Assembly (NCBI GenBank): GCA_963853835.1
Contig: OY970820.1
Coordinates: forward strand, 34,558,873 to 34,622,872
From: Calendula officinalis
Taxonomy: Eukaryota; Streptophyta; Magnoliopsida; Asterales; Asteraceae
Length of the DNA stretch: 64,000 bases
Reading direction: 5' to 3'
How positions within the stretch are numbered: the stretch's first letter is position 1; each line of letters opens with the position of its first letter. The notes beneath the pieces are model-generated. The model did not search any database, had not been told where the DNA came from, and worked only from the letters and a program-made list of their open reading frames with translations. The translations under genes were made by a program, and so were the position numbers. Of the stretch, positions 12,391-24,176 are shown piece after piece.

Positions 12391-13643
12391 TCATTTAACC
12401 AATTTCAAAGGCCTCATCACCACATTATCCTCGTGATCCAATATCTGCAATAAAAAAATGAACACACAATAAGTAATTTTATCAAATACAGTTATGTAAC
12501 AAATCAGTTGTCCTAATATATGTTGAGATTAAGATTTTACATGGCAATGGTACACGTAGCCTGGCTCGGCAGTTGCATCGAACGGGTATGATGCATTTGT
12601 ATGTATGTAACCGAATTTCACAATGATTTTTGTGACATATCCAGGCTGCATCTTATACACGTTCTTCCAACCTTTCTCGTACGGTGCAACACTTAACTTT
12701 TTCCCACGTGCATATTTTTCGATATCGCATTTTTCAGCATTGTTGTATTTTGTCATACAATCTCTAAACTCATCTATATTTGTTATATTTGTTTGATCCA
12801 ACACTCTAAAGAGTCCAAGATGGATATGCAACGGGTGATTATCCTCCGTTAGATTGATCACGTTCCAAATCTCGGTGGACCTGACCTTTGGTTCCTTGGT
12901 TACGAGATCATCATACGATTTTGCATTGATATAAAGATGAACGGGCTCATCGGTTGCATTTGTGTACTCGTACATAGCAATGTAACGTGTTTTTGACACT
13001 TCCGATAATTTTGGCATCGGGTATTTTAATAACTTTTTGGGTACACGTGATGTGTCGAACTCCTGATGTCGGTTGATGATGAATTTCATGACTTTACCGT
13101 TGCTTTCGTTGACCGGGTTTCCACCGCGGTAAGGGTTGGCCGCCCGTCGTGTAAAATAGCCAAATCTGACTTTGACTTTGAAAAGTCAACAATCACATCA
13201 GCAATTTCAGACGGGCCCAATAGTATCTCCTTCACCATTACCGACTCCTCGTTGTCGACCGAGTCAGATGCCACGTGGATAAAATTTAGACCGTTGCCAA
13301 AATAGAAACTAAAAACCCTAGCATTACTAGCATTAATGATACGAAATCGGTATTTTCTCCGGCGGATAGTCATATACGGCCATGCTTTACCGTTAACCAC
13401 AATGACATCACCGAAATACTCAGGTTGCCACTGTGGGTGTATCTTCGAGTTATTTCCTGTGGGGTCCATGTAGATGGACCCATTAGTGGGTGAAACTACA
13501 GTCAATAACAACCAGCAGGCGATGAAATTGATCGGCTGCTGGGAGTCTGAGTGGGGCCTCAACATCTTTATGACGTATACAGTAGGCCCTAAACAACCCT
13601 GCAAGAAGGTTGATTCTAGTCAACCCCATGGCATGGTCATGGT
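12391..13643 (-). pseudogene. LPR1-like: LPR-type multicopper oxidase, 3' fragment, broken
   Basis: On the minus strand the sequence reads NGSIYMDPTGN, HPQWQPEYFGD, VVNGKAWP and RRRKYRFRIINASNAR, all typical of plant LOW PHOSPHATE ROOT ferroxidases of the cell wall or ER. These are followed by the copper-ligand motif NHPLHIHLGLFRV and YHCH at the exon end. A 96-bp intron (12445-12540, GT..AG) joins it to a last exon (12444-12391) reading ILDHEDNVVMRPLKLVK then TGA, completing the HCHxxxHED copper site. A frameshift near 13135 splits the reading frame (two-base gain or one-base loss around GACGGGCGG). The 5' part ends at 13643, where a chromovirus LTR begins; the missing N-terminal half is not found on the far side. 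The protein would oxidise Fe(II) in root phosphate sensing, but this copy is dead. Confidence 0.88.
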
Positions 13644-15439
13644 TGTAACGACCCGAAATTTGTAAATAAATAAAATGTATAAAAATATGATAATTTTGGA
13701 TAATTCATTTAAAACACGTAGAAATTGGTTTCGTGTCATTTGGAGATCGTATGAGAAAGTTACGGGTCAAAGACTTGACCGAAACAGCAAACAAAATCGA
13801 GTATGGGGATCAGTCAGGCTCGAGCACGCGAGCTGTGGGTCGTCGAGTGCGCGAGCGGCACCGAAATCGGGCAGAGGGCTTGTCGAGTGGCGCGAGCAGG
13901 GCTCGAGTGGCGCGAGTCGGGTTCGAGCTGACCGAGAAATCCACACCAGACATCGTCGAGCACGCGACGGGTGTCCGGTCGCGCGCGCGAGCAACACGGA
14001 AAGAGGCAGTCGCGGCTCGAGCTGGTCCTGGTCGCGTTCGGGGATCGCTGGTGTGCCTTAAAGTCGGGTTTTGAGCATTTATTGCTCATTTGGAAACCCT
14101 AGCTCTCTACCACAAGTGTTTATACATATTTTGAGTGGAAAAGGGCATTTGGAGCTGATTTTGGACTCCAAATCACGTGATTCTTCTTCCATTTCTAAAG
14201 TTTAAGGTAAATCTTCACTCTTTGACCTTGTAGCTTTAGATCTATGGATCTTGAAGCTAGGGTTTGAAACCCTAGTTCTTGGGTTGGTGATTTATGGTGA
14301 AATAAATGGTGTATACACTTAATAGATGGTATATTAACAAGGAAAACAAGTGTATGATTATGATTTGTAAGAATTTTCGGGTTGGTTAAACCTAGGGTTT
14401 GGTAATCGCCATATTTGGGGGAAATGGATTGATGGGTGTTATCTAGAGGAAGATGAACACATTGGTAGTAGTTTGTGATGATAATTTTGTTGTGATAATT
14501 GTTTTAGACATTCGGTGAAGTGTTGAAGTGGACAATTTGTGAGCAAGGAACCGGCGGAAAGAATACGGTTAAAACATCTTTATTGCTAAGGTGAGTACGT
14601 GTGGACTTTACTGAGTACATAGCCTATGAAATACATTTTTATTACTTGTGTTATGGTCTATTTGCTTAATTGTATAGACTAGTAGCTAGTAGTTAGTTAT
14701 ACCGATAGTTGTATTGAACTAACTTGTTTGATGATAGACGTGATAGCCGAGAGCTAGATTGACATAACCATCGAGTTATGATATGGTGAGATGATGTGAT
14801 GATTCGGGGGATCCCCGGTCATGAGGTATGGAATGGGGAGCATTTGGGCGGATCCCCATCGGCCCATTCCATGATAGTAGTCTTGCTAACTGGAAGTAGT
14901 CCGGTGAGTAAGGCAGGTATTGGTAGATTGGGCGATTCCCTCTTGCCTTTACCTTGAAGCTTGTTAATGCGGGGGATCCCCGGTTAATAAGTTAATGTGG
15001 TTCTAGTTGGTTGGGGATGTCCCGACAACTAGTTATGATTGCTAGGAAAGCAAGGTATTATAGTCACAATAGGGTGACTAGATAGATGGATGATTGCTTA
15101 CTTGTTGTTTGTTTGCTATTCGGTTATTATTATTAACTTTGGGTCTAAACCCATGTAGCTCACGAGACGTTTTTGTCTCACGTACTCCTTGTGTTGTTTT
15201 GCTATGTACTCAGGTTCGGGATCGAAGGCTTAGGTACGCATGGATAGAGATGCGGGACCTAGTTTAGAAGAACACTAGATTGGATTTAGTCTTAGCTTGG
15301 TGATGATCTATTTTGTAACACCTACTTTTATACTCTGATTTCATACCAAGGTTTTTGTAAATCCGAATTGAGGATGCTCTTCTATTTATAAAATGTTTTA
15401 TTTTGGCCAATATTTGGTATTAAAATTTGAGGTGTTACA
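13644..15439 (+). repeat. Chromovirus LTR, first copy
   Basis: It begins TGTAACGACCCGAAATTT and ends GAGGTGTTACA (TGTAAC/GTTACA termini). At 13818-14035 is a CpG-rich cluster built of CGAG, CTCGAG and GCGCGAG words. Near 14810-15000 are GGGGATCCCC palindromes in a roughly 85-bp unit that is tandemly repeated in the related solo LTR. Open frames inside the cluster on both strands are by-products of GC richness. Confidence 0.95.
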
Positions 15440-15690
15440 ACTTGGTATCAGAGCTATAGTTTAAGTGAATTAGGTTGGATGACCATCCTAGTCTTAGACT
15501 GTAGCATTAGGAATGTAAGATTCCTTGAGATCGATAGGTTGACCTTGAGACTTTATATTAAGTTTAGGGTTGAACCTAGGGGGACCGGTGAAATTTGATA
15601 TGATTATGGATTTTGAGTCTTATGCGACTATTGGGTTGTACACAGGGTACTAAATGTTTAATGTCTTTCGTATAGTCTTGATTGAAAGAA
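15440..15690 (+). promoter_or_regulatory. Chromovirus primer binding site and leader
   Basis: TGGTATCAGAGC at 15443-15454 is complementary to initiator-Met tRNA. About 235 bp of untranslated leader follow before the gag ATG at 15691. Confidence 0.93.
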
Positions 15691-18600
15691 ATGGTGACCA
15701 CACGTAGGAGTGGTAAAGCCCCGGAGGGCCGGGAGGAGGAAGTACCTCCTGTCGAGAGGGTGGTTGAGCAAGAAAATCAACCGTCGATGCATCGGGTTGA
15801 TGAGTCGGAGGTCGGAGCGAATAGAACTCCGGTAACCATGGCGGATCTCCAAACTATTATCGATCAAATTAAGGGAACGGTGGCCGAAGAAGTGCACCGT
15901 ATTATTGGAGACCGTGAGAGGTCGGGTGGAGACCGGGAATCCGAGGCTAAGTCGGATGAGAAAACGGGAGGTAGTGGCACCGGGGAGATGAAATCCTCCA
16001 CGGGTGGCCAAAGTGATGCTGGGCTAGGCCCGTTGTGAAAGAAGGGTGTTCGTTTAAATCCTTCATGGCTTGTAAGCCAAATGTGTATACGGGTAGTTCG
16101 GACCCGAAAGTAACCATGAGATGGATCCGGGAAACCGAGAGGGTGATCGGAAGTAGCAAATGTAAGGATGTTGATATGGTGACGTATGCGTCAGGATTGT
16201 TAAAAGAAGATGCCATGGTGTGGTGGGATATTGTGTATGAGACCCTCGGGAAGGAGGTGGTTGAAAGGATGTCGTGGGATGAGTTCACCACGAGATTGAA
16301 AAAGAAGTTTTGTCCCGAGAGGGATTTGGAGAAAATGCACGAGAAGTTCGTGACCCTTAAGAAGGGTGATATGTCGGTGGAGGAATATTCGAGGGAGTTC
16401 ACGGGATTGCTCCCGTTTGTTGCTAAAACCTACTCGGATGAGAGGTTGAGGGTGGTCCGGTATGCTAGTGGGTTACCGTGGGACTACCAATTGGAAGTGA
16501 AGAGGGCGGTTACACTTGATGAAGCTATTAGTGCCGCCCGGAGTGTCGAGGAAGTGAATGGGGCACGTGTTGCCGAGAGGGCCCATGTGGGCGAGAAAAG
16601 GAAAGCCGAAAGTGGCTCGAGTACGTTCAAGAAAGGGAAGTTCACATCGAACTTCTCTAAACAAGGGAGTGTTGGCTCGTGCAAGAAGTGCGGGAAGACT
16701 CATGCCGGCGTGTGCCGAGGGGAGTCGAAAACTTGTTATAATTGTGGGAAGCCGGGGCATATGGCCCGAGAATGCAAGTCTAAATCTTTGGCCGAGATCG
16801 AGTGTTTCTCGTGCCACGAGAAGGGGCACTATAGCAATGTGTGCCCAAAGAAGAGAATTGAGTCGATGGTGTCCACGGCTCAAAAGAAAGTGGAACCGGC
16901 GAAAGTGAAGGGGCGGTCCTTCCAACTCACCCGGGAGGAGGCGAAGGAGGCACACGATGTGGTGTCAGGTACTCTATTCATTAACTCCTTGCCAACTCAT
17001 ATTTTGTTTGATTCGGGTTCCAATTATTCGTTTGTGTCTTATGAATTCGGTTGTAAATTGAATGTACCGTCCGAAATGTTAGACGAAGTTTATGAGATAG
17101 AAGTAGCCGACGGGAAAACATCTATGGTTGAATGTATTTATAGAAATTGTGAAATAGAAATAGACGGTAGAAAGTTTAAGGTAGATTTATTGCCCATGGG
17201 AATTAGGGCGTTTGATGTGGTTATCGGTATGGATTGGTTGGGTATGCACCAAGCCAAGATTTTGTGTGGAAAGAAAATAGTGTCGATTAGGACACCCGAG
17301 AATGAGAAGGTGTATGTGTATGGGGAGAAACGACATCACATGCCTAATGTGATTACCGCTATTAAGGCGAGGAAAAGTATATCGAAAGGTTGTGCATCGT
17401 TTATTGCATATGTATTAGATGGCCGAAAGGAAAAGAAGTCAATGGATAGTGTCAAAATTATTCGGGATTTTCCCGAGGTTTTTCCCGATGACTTGCCCGG
17501 TTTGCCACCGGAGAGACAAGTCGAATTTAAAATTGATTTAGTGTCGGGGGCGACGCCGATTGCTCGTGCTCCATATCGTTTAGCTCCCACCGAGATGCGG
17601 GAATTGATGACTCAATTGCAAGATTTGTTGGATAAGGGTTTTATTCGTCCGAGTTCGTCACCGTGGGGTGCACTGGTGTTATTTGTTAAAAAGAAAGATG
17701 GTTCGATGAGAATGTGTATTGACTACCGAGAGTTGAACAAGGTAACTATTAAGAACCGCTATCCGTTGCCGAGAATTGACGACTTATTCGTCCAATTGCA
17801 AGGTGCTAGTTATTTCTCGAAGATCGATTTGAGGTCGGGTTATCACCAAGTTCGGGTGAAAGAAGGCGACACCGAGAAGACGGCTTTTCGTACACGTTAT
17901 GGTCATTATGAATTCCTAGTAATGCCGTTCGGTCTTACAAACGCACCGGCTATTTTTATGGATTTAATGAATCGGGTTTGTAAACCGTTCCTTGATAAGT
18001 TTTTGATCGTGTTTATTGACGACATTTTGATTTATTCGAAAACCGAAGAAGAACACGAAGGTCATTTGAGGCTAGTTCTAGATGTGTTGAAACGGGAAAA
18101 GTTGTATGCAAAATTCTCGAAGTGTGAATTTTGGTTGCGGGAAGTGCAATTCTTAGGTCACGTGGTGACTTGTGATGGTATTAAGGTCGACCCGTCCAAG
18201 ATTGAAGCGGTGTCAAATTGGGAGCCTCCGAGGACTCCTACCGAGGTTAGAAGTTTTCTTGGATTGGCCGGTTATTACCGAAGGTTTATACAAGACTTCT
18301 CGAGAATCGCGATTCCACTCACGAAGTTAACAAGAAAAAGTGAGAAGTTTGTGTGGGAGAAGAAGCAAGAAGAGGCGTTTAAGTTGTTAAAGGAAAAGTT
18401 ATGTAACGCGCCGATTCTTACGTTACCGGATGGTATGGAGGATTTTGTGGTTTATAGTGATGCGTCGAATCAAGGGCTCGGTTGTGTGTTGATGCAAAGA
18501 GGTAAAGTGATCGCATATGCTTCGCGACAATTGAAGAATGAGGAATTAAGGTACACGACACACGACTTGGAGTTGGCGGCGATTATATTTGCCTTAAAAT

Positions 18601-20300
18601 TGTGGAGGCATTATTTGTATGGTACTCGGTGTACGTTGTACACGGATCATAAAAGTCTACAATACGTGTTTACTCAAAAAGATCTTAATATGCGACAAAG
18701 AAGGTGGATCAAATTGATTGCCGATTATGATTGTGAGATCGTGTATCACGCGGGAAAAGCTAATGTAGTGGCCGACGCTTTGAGCCGAAAAGTCTATGAG
18801 AAACCGAACCGAGGAATTTTATCACGTATAGAAGTCGTCTCGAGCATCATTGAAAGGATCAAGAATGCCCAACGAGAAGTTATGGGAAAAGACGAGTTAA
18901 GACAAGAACGGTTAGGAAAGAACCAACATTTTCTAGAAAATGCACAAGGGTTGAAGACCGTAGGCGGTCGTATTTGGGTTCCTAAGTTCGGCGGTATCCG
19001 AAAAGAGTTGTTGTATGATGTGCACAAATCGAAGTATTCGATTCACCCGGGAAGTACAAAGACGTACCAAGATATGAAACGGGTTTATTGGTGGCCCGGA
19101 ATGAAGGCGAGAGTGGCCAAGTATATCTCTAAGTGTGCCACGTGTGCACAAGTGAAAGCCGAGCACCAAGTACCATTTGGGGTAGCTCAATCATTGTTTG
19201 TACCGGCCGGGAAGTGGGAAGATATAACTATGGATTTCATAGTAGGTTTACCGAAGACGAGTAGAGGTCACGATGCCATTTGGGTCATAGTTGACCGGTT
19301 GACCAAGAGTGCGTTATTTTTAGCAATTCGGGAAACGTTGCCACTTGAGAAGTTGGCTAAGTTATATGTTGATGAGGTGGTTCGACTCCACGGGGTTCCG
19401 TTATCGATTGTATCCGATAGAGACGCGAGGTTTACCTCGAGATTTTGGCGATCTTTACAAGAAGAGTTGGGTACAAAGTTGCGGTTGAGCACGGCTTATC
19501 ACCCGCAAACCGACGGTCAAAGTGAAAGAACGATTCAAACGGTTGAAGATATGTTGAGATCGTGTGTGTTAGATTTCGGTGGTAAATGGGATGAACATTT
19601 ACCGTTGGTCGAGTTCTCGTATAATAATAGCTATCACTCGACTATTAAGATGCCGCCTTATGAGGCGTTGTATGGAAGAAAATGTAGAACTCCATCTTGT
19701 TGGTTGGAAGCGGGAGAGACGAAACTCACGGGTCCCGAGATCGTGAGAGTGACAAATGAAAAGATCGGTATTATTCAAACCAACATGAAAGTCGCCCAAG
19801 ATAGACAACGAAGTTATTCGGGTTTGAAGAAAAGGCCATACGACTTGGATGTCGGTGATATGGTCATGTTGAAAGTGTCACCTTGGAAAGGTGTGATGCG
19901 GTTTGGTAAAAAGGGGAAGTTAAGTCCAAGGTATGTTGGACCGTTTAAAATAGTGAAACGGGTCGGGCTTCAAGCTTTTAAGTTGGAACTTCCACCCGAG
20001 CTTCAAGGTGTGCATGACACCTTTCACGTGAGTTATTTGAAAAAGTTTATCGGGGAAGTTGAAAATGTTATTCCGTTGCAAGAGTTGCGGGTTGACGGCC
20101 CGAACCGGTTGATTGAGGAGCCCAAAGCAATACTAGAGACGAAAACAAAGAAGCTTCGGAATAAAGAGATCGAGTTGGTATTGGTCAAGTGGAAGCATTC
20201 TCTTGGACCAAATTTGACTTGGGAAGTCAAAGACGAGATTCGGAAGAGGTACCCGGATTTCGTGAACTATGATGAGATTCCGATGACGGAATCTTCTTAA
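15691..20300 (+). pseudogene. Chromovirus gag-pol, single-base frameshift in gag
   Basis: I chose ATG 15691 (MVTTRRSGKAPEG). Frame 1 runs into a shift at 16020/16021, where one A present in the second copy is missing; the remaining 1421 codons (16035-20300) are open. Domains: retrotransposon gag 16110-16490; zinc knuckles CYNCGKPGHMAREC (16734) and CFSCHEKGHYSNVC (about 16803); protease D-S-G at about 17010; RT with YPLPRIDDLF and catalytic FIDDIL at 18012-18029; RNase H SDASNQGLGCVL at about 18455; integrase with an HHCC-type finger, DFIVGLPKT, VSDRDARF and GQSERT; a chromodomain-like C-terminus (TWEVKDEIRKRYP). Chromodomains steer integration to heterochromatin. Apart from the lost base no lesion is visible, so this copy was functional until very recently. 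Confidence 0.92.
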
Positions 20301-20312
20301 GGGGTAAATAGT
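20299..20312 (+). other. Chromovirus polypurine tract
   Basis: The purine-rich AAGGGGTAAATAGT sits directly against the second LTR, just after the gag-pol stop codon (TAA, 20298-20300). Confidence 0.7.
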
Positions 20313-22108
20313 TGTAACGACCCGAAATTTGTAAATAAATAAAATGTATAAAAATATGATAATTTTGGATAATTCATTTAAAACACGTAGAAATTGGTTT
20401 CGTGTCATTTGGAGATCGTATGAGAAAGTTACGGGTCAAAGACTTGACCGAAACAGCAAAAAAAATCGAGTATGGGGATCAGTCAGGCTCGAGCACGCGA
20501 GCTGTGGGTCGTCGAGTGCGCGAGCGGCACCGAAATCGGGCAGAGGGCTTGTCGAGTGGCGCGAGCAGGGCTCGAGTGGCGCGAGTCGGGTTCGAGCTGA
20601 CCGAGAAATCCACACCAGACATCGTCGAGCACGCGACGGGTGTCCGGTCGCGCGCGCGAGCAACACGGAAAGAGGCAGTCGCGGCTCGAGCTGGTCCTGG
20701 TCGCGTTCGGGGATCGCTGGTGTGCCTTAAAGTCGGGTTTTGAGCATTTATTGCTCATTTGGAAACCCTAGCTCTCTACCACAAGTGTTTATACATATTT
20801 TGAGTGGAAAAGGGCATTTGGAGCTGATTTTGGACTCCAAATCACGTGATTCTTCTTCCATTTCTAAAGTTTAAGGTAAATCTTCACTCTTTGACCTTGT
20901 AGCTTTAGATCTATGGATCTTGAAGCTAGGGTTTGAAACCCTAGTTCTTGGGTTGGTGATTTATGGTGAAATAAATGGTGTATACACTTAATAGATGGTA
21001 TATTAACAAGGAAAACAAGTGTATGATTATGATTTGTAAGAATTTTCGGGTTGGTTAAACCTAGGGTTTGGTAATCGCCATATTTGGGGGAAATGGATTG
21101 ATGGGTGTTATCTAGAGGAAGATGAACACATTGGTAGTAGTTTGTGATGATAATTTTGTTGTGATAATTGTTTTAGACATTCGGTGAAGTGTTGAAGTGG
21201 ACAATTTGTGAGCAAGGAACCGGCGGAAAGAATACGGTTAAAACATCTTTATTGCTAAGGTGAGTACGTGTGGACTTTACTGAGTACATAGCCTATGAAA
21301 TACATTTTTATTACTTGTGTTATGGTCTATTTGCTTAATTGTGTAGACTAGTAGCTAGTAGTTAGTTATACCGATAGTTGTATTGAACTAACTTGTTTGA
21401 TGATAGACGTGATAGCCGAGAGCTAGATTGACATAACCATCGAGTTATGATATGGTGAGATGATGTGATGATTCGGGGGATCCCCGGTCATGAGGTATGG
21501 AATGGGGAGCATTTGGGCGGATCCCCATCGGCCCATTCCATGATAGTAGTCTTGCTAACTGGAAGTAGTCCGGTGAGTAAGGCAGGTATTGGTAGATTGG
21601 GCGATTCCCTCTTGCCTTTACCTTGAAGCTTGTTAATGCGGGGGATCCCCGGTTAATAAGTTAATGTGGTTCTAGTTGGTTGGGGATGTCCCGACAACTA
21701 GTTATGATTGCTAGGAAAGCAAGGTATTATAGTCACAATAGGGTGACTAGATAGATGGATGATTGCTTACTTGTTGTTTGTTTGCTATTCGGTTATTATT
21801 ATTAACTTTGGGTCTAAACCCATGTAGCTCACGAGACGTTTTTGTCTCACGTACTCCTTGTGTTGTTTTGCTATGTACTCAGGTTCGGGATCGAAGGCTT
21901 AGGTACGCATGGATAGAGATGCGGGACCTAGTTTAGAAGAACACTAGATTGGATTTAGTCTTAGCTTGGTGACGATCTATTTTGTAACACCTACTTTTAT
22001 ACTCTGATTTCATACCAAGGTTTTTGTAAATCCGAATTGAGGATGCTCTTCTATTTATAAAATGTTTTATTTTGGCCAATATTTGGTATTAAAATTTGAG
22101 GTGTTACA
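20313..22108 (+). repeat. Chromovirus LTR, second copy
   Basis: It has the same 1796-bp length as the first copy. Differences seen: C to A in the AAACAGCAAA run near 20460, A to G near 21344, and T to C near 21973. A new primer site (22112-22123) follows instead of host DNA, so it acts both as the 3' LTR of the first unit and the 5' LTR of the truncated second unit. Confidence 0.95.
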
Positions 22109-22359
22109 ACTTGGTATCAGAGCTATAGTTTAAGTGAATTAGGTTGGATGACCATCCTAGTCTTAGACTGTAGCATTAGGAATGTAAGATTCCTTGAGAT
22201 CGATAGGTTGACCTTGAGACTTTATATTAAGTTTAGGGTTGAACCTAGGGGGACCGGTGAAATTTGATATGATTATGGATTTTGAGTCTTATGCGACTAT
22301 TGGGTTGTACACAGGGTACTAAATGTTTAATGTCTTTCGTATAGTCTTGATTGAAAGAA

Positions 22360-23005
22360 ATGGTGACCACACGTAGGAGTGGTAAAGCCCCGGAGGGCCG
22401 GGAGGAGGAAGTACCTCCTGTCGAGAGGGTGGTTGAGCAAGAAAATCAACCGTCGATGCATCGGGTTGATGAGTCGGAGGTCGGAGCGAATAGAACTCCG
22501 GTAACCATGGCGGATCTCCAAACTATTATCGATCAAATTAAGGGAACGGTGGCCGAAGAAGTGCACCGTATTATTGGAGACCGTGAGAGGTCGGGTGGAG
22601 ACCGGGAATCCGAGGCTAAGTCGGATGAGAAAACGGGAGGTAGTGGCACCGGGGAGATGAAATCCTCCACGGGTGGCCAAAGTGATGCTAGGGCTAGGCC
22701 CGTTGTGAAAGAAGGGTGTTCGTTTAAATCCTTCATGGCTTGTAAGCCAAATGTGTATACGGGTAGTTCGGACCCGAAAGTAACCATGAGATGGATCCGG
22801 GAAACCGAGAGGGTGATCGGAAGTAGCAAATGTAAGGATGTTGATATGGTGACGTATGCGTCAGGATTGTTAAAAGAAGATGCCATGGTGTGGTGGGATA
22901 TTGTGTATGAGACCCTCGGGAAGGAGGTGGTTGAAAGGATGTCGTGGGATGAGTTCACCACGAGATTGAAAAAGAAGTTTTGTCCCGAGAGGGATTTGGA
23001 GAAAA
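22360..23005 (+). pseudogene. Truncated second chromovirus gag (frame not shifted)
   Basis: It starts MVTTRRS at 22360 and stays in one frame through the position where the first copy has lost a base, so it shows the ancestral gag frame. It breaks off at GGAGAAAA (23005). The ORF then reads about six foreign codons to TGA at 23025. It lacks the zinc knuckles and all of pol. Confidence 0.9.
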
Positions 23006-23076
23006 CATCTTTTCTTAAAGATTGACGAAAGCATTAAATCAAAGCCACTACAAAAGGTGGACTTAATATGGGCATC

Positions 23077-23210
23077 TTTGGCTAAGTTTTTTAAAATAAC
23101 TTTTTCGTTTTTTGAAAAGCTAAAATCAAGAAGTAAGTGGCTCCATTCTTGATTTTATCTTTTTCAAAAGGCTAAAAAGTCAATAAGCCAATTTAAAAAG
23201 CTTAGCCAAA
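23077..23210. mobile_element. Foldback MITE
   Basis: The 134-bp segment starts TTTGGCTAAG and ends CTTAGCCAAA, and most of its length folds on itself: AAATCAAGAA near the middle pairs with TTCTTGATTT across a short GTAAGTGGCTCCA-type loop. There is no clear target duplication. Terminal sequence and size suggest a small non-autonomous DNA transposon, perhaps hAT-type. Confidence 0.6.
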
Positions 23211-23363
23211 CATGTCTATATAGCCCACACCGACCAGTGCCACTACTCAAATTTGATTTAGTACAGTAAAAAGTTTAGATTTTTTTGTGTGTTACGGTGC
23301 TAGTACTACAAGATTTAAAAACGTACTCAATAGTCTAAAAACGATCTTCAGTAAAAACCCTAA

Positions 23364-24176
23364 GGTGGTGTTTGGTTCACAGAATGTTTTTGATGGAATT
23401 GGAATCTAGGAAGGAATTGGAATCCGTCAGGAATTGGAATCCAATTCCATAGTCTGTTTGGTTGGCATAGAACGGAATTGGAATCCAATCCAATATTCTG
23501 TTTGGTTGACTTGAATTGGAATTGAAATTATCTAAAATGACGAATTTACGCTTATTACTAGTAGTGGGTGGTGGTGATGGTGGGTGGTGGAGGCGGTGGG
23601 TGATGGTGCTGGTGGCGGCGGTGGGTGGTGGTGGCGGTGGCGGTTATGGTGGTGGTGGTTGGTGGCGGTGTTGGTGTGGGTGGTGGTGGCGGTGAATGGT
23701 GGGTGGTGGTGGTGGTGGTGGCGGTGGGTGGCGGTGGTGGATGGTGGCGGTGGCGGTAAGTGGTGGTGGCGGTTGGTGGTGGTTGTGGTGGGTGGTGGCG
23801 ACGGCAGTGGGTGGTGGTGGTGGCGGTTGTGGTGGTGGTGGGTGGTGGTGGCGGTGGTGGTGGGTGGTGGTGGTGGTTGCGGTGGCGGTGGGCGGTGGTT
23901 GGTGGCGGCGGCGGGTGGTGGTGGCGGTGGCGGTGGTGGTGATGGTGCCGGTGGTGGTGAGTATAAAGGGTATAAAGGTAAAAGAACATTCCATCAAACC
24001 TTGGAATTCAATTTCATCAACATTTGGATGGAATTGAGATTCCTTCATTTGGTGGAATGTTTCTATCATTTAGGAATCCAATTCCATCTATTTTTTTGAA
24101 CCAAACACTGGAATCTGATGGAATTGGATTTCAATTCCCTCAAATTCCATTGCATTCCAGCGAACCAAACAGCACC
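23364..24176. mobile_element. Tourist-like (PIF/Harbinger) element carrying a microsatellite
   Basis: The ends are GGTGGTGTTTGGTTC and GAACCAAACAGCACC (14 of 15 complementary), flanked on both sides by TAA. This fits PIF/Harbinger TIRs and their 3-bp target site. Subterminal stretches of GGAATTGGAATCC-type repeats also face each other. There is no transposase frame; the centre is the simple repeat listed next. Confidence 0.75.
23563..23957 (+). repeat. GGT/GGC trinucleotide microsatellite, about 400 bp
   Basis: A near-continuous run of GGT, GGC and TGG triplets with few interruptions. The Val/Gly/Trp-rich frames on the plus strand and His/Pro/Thr-rich frames on the minus strand are products of the repeat, not genes. 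Confidence 0.95.

Larger units (their letters stand above)
13644..23005 (+). mobile_element. Young Ty3-gypsy chromovirus (Tekay/Del-like) as LTR-internal-LTR-partial internal
   Basis: Two 1796-bp LTRs (13644-15439 and 20313-22108) flank a gag-pol region with PR-RT-RNase H-INT order and a C-terminal chromodomain-like segment. After the second LTR the sequence does not leave the element: a second primer site, leader and gag start follow and stop abruptly at 23005. I found only three differences between the LTRs, and one base gap over the nearly 0.9 kb of shared internal sequence. A tandem array made by LTR-LTR recombination, later cut off, fits best. There is no second flank for a target-duplication test; the left flank is ATGGT. 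The left side interrupts the LPR pseudogene. A reverse-strand solo LTR of a related subfamily lies at 38426-40275. Confidence 0.93.

Noticed and set aside
13675..14089. Overlapping frames on both strands in the chromovirus LTR
   Set aside because: They fall inside a CpG-rich LTR segment, repeat identically at 20344-20758, and show no protein family signature.
15658..16011. Minus-strand frame opposite gag
   Set aside because: Antisense shadow of the chromovirus gag; repeated at 22327-22680.
20313..23005. Second LTR and gag as an independent element insertion
   Set aside because: There are no flanking host bases or target duplication between it and the first unit, and the sequence is nearly identical, so a tandem with a shared LTR is simpler.
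23558..24099. Long open frames rich in His/Pro/Thr (minus) and Val/Gly/Trp (plus)
   Set aside because: They are translations of the GGT/GGC microsatellite and have no domain or start context.
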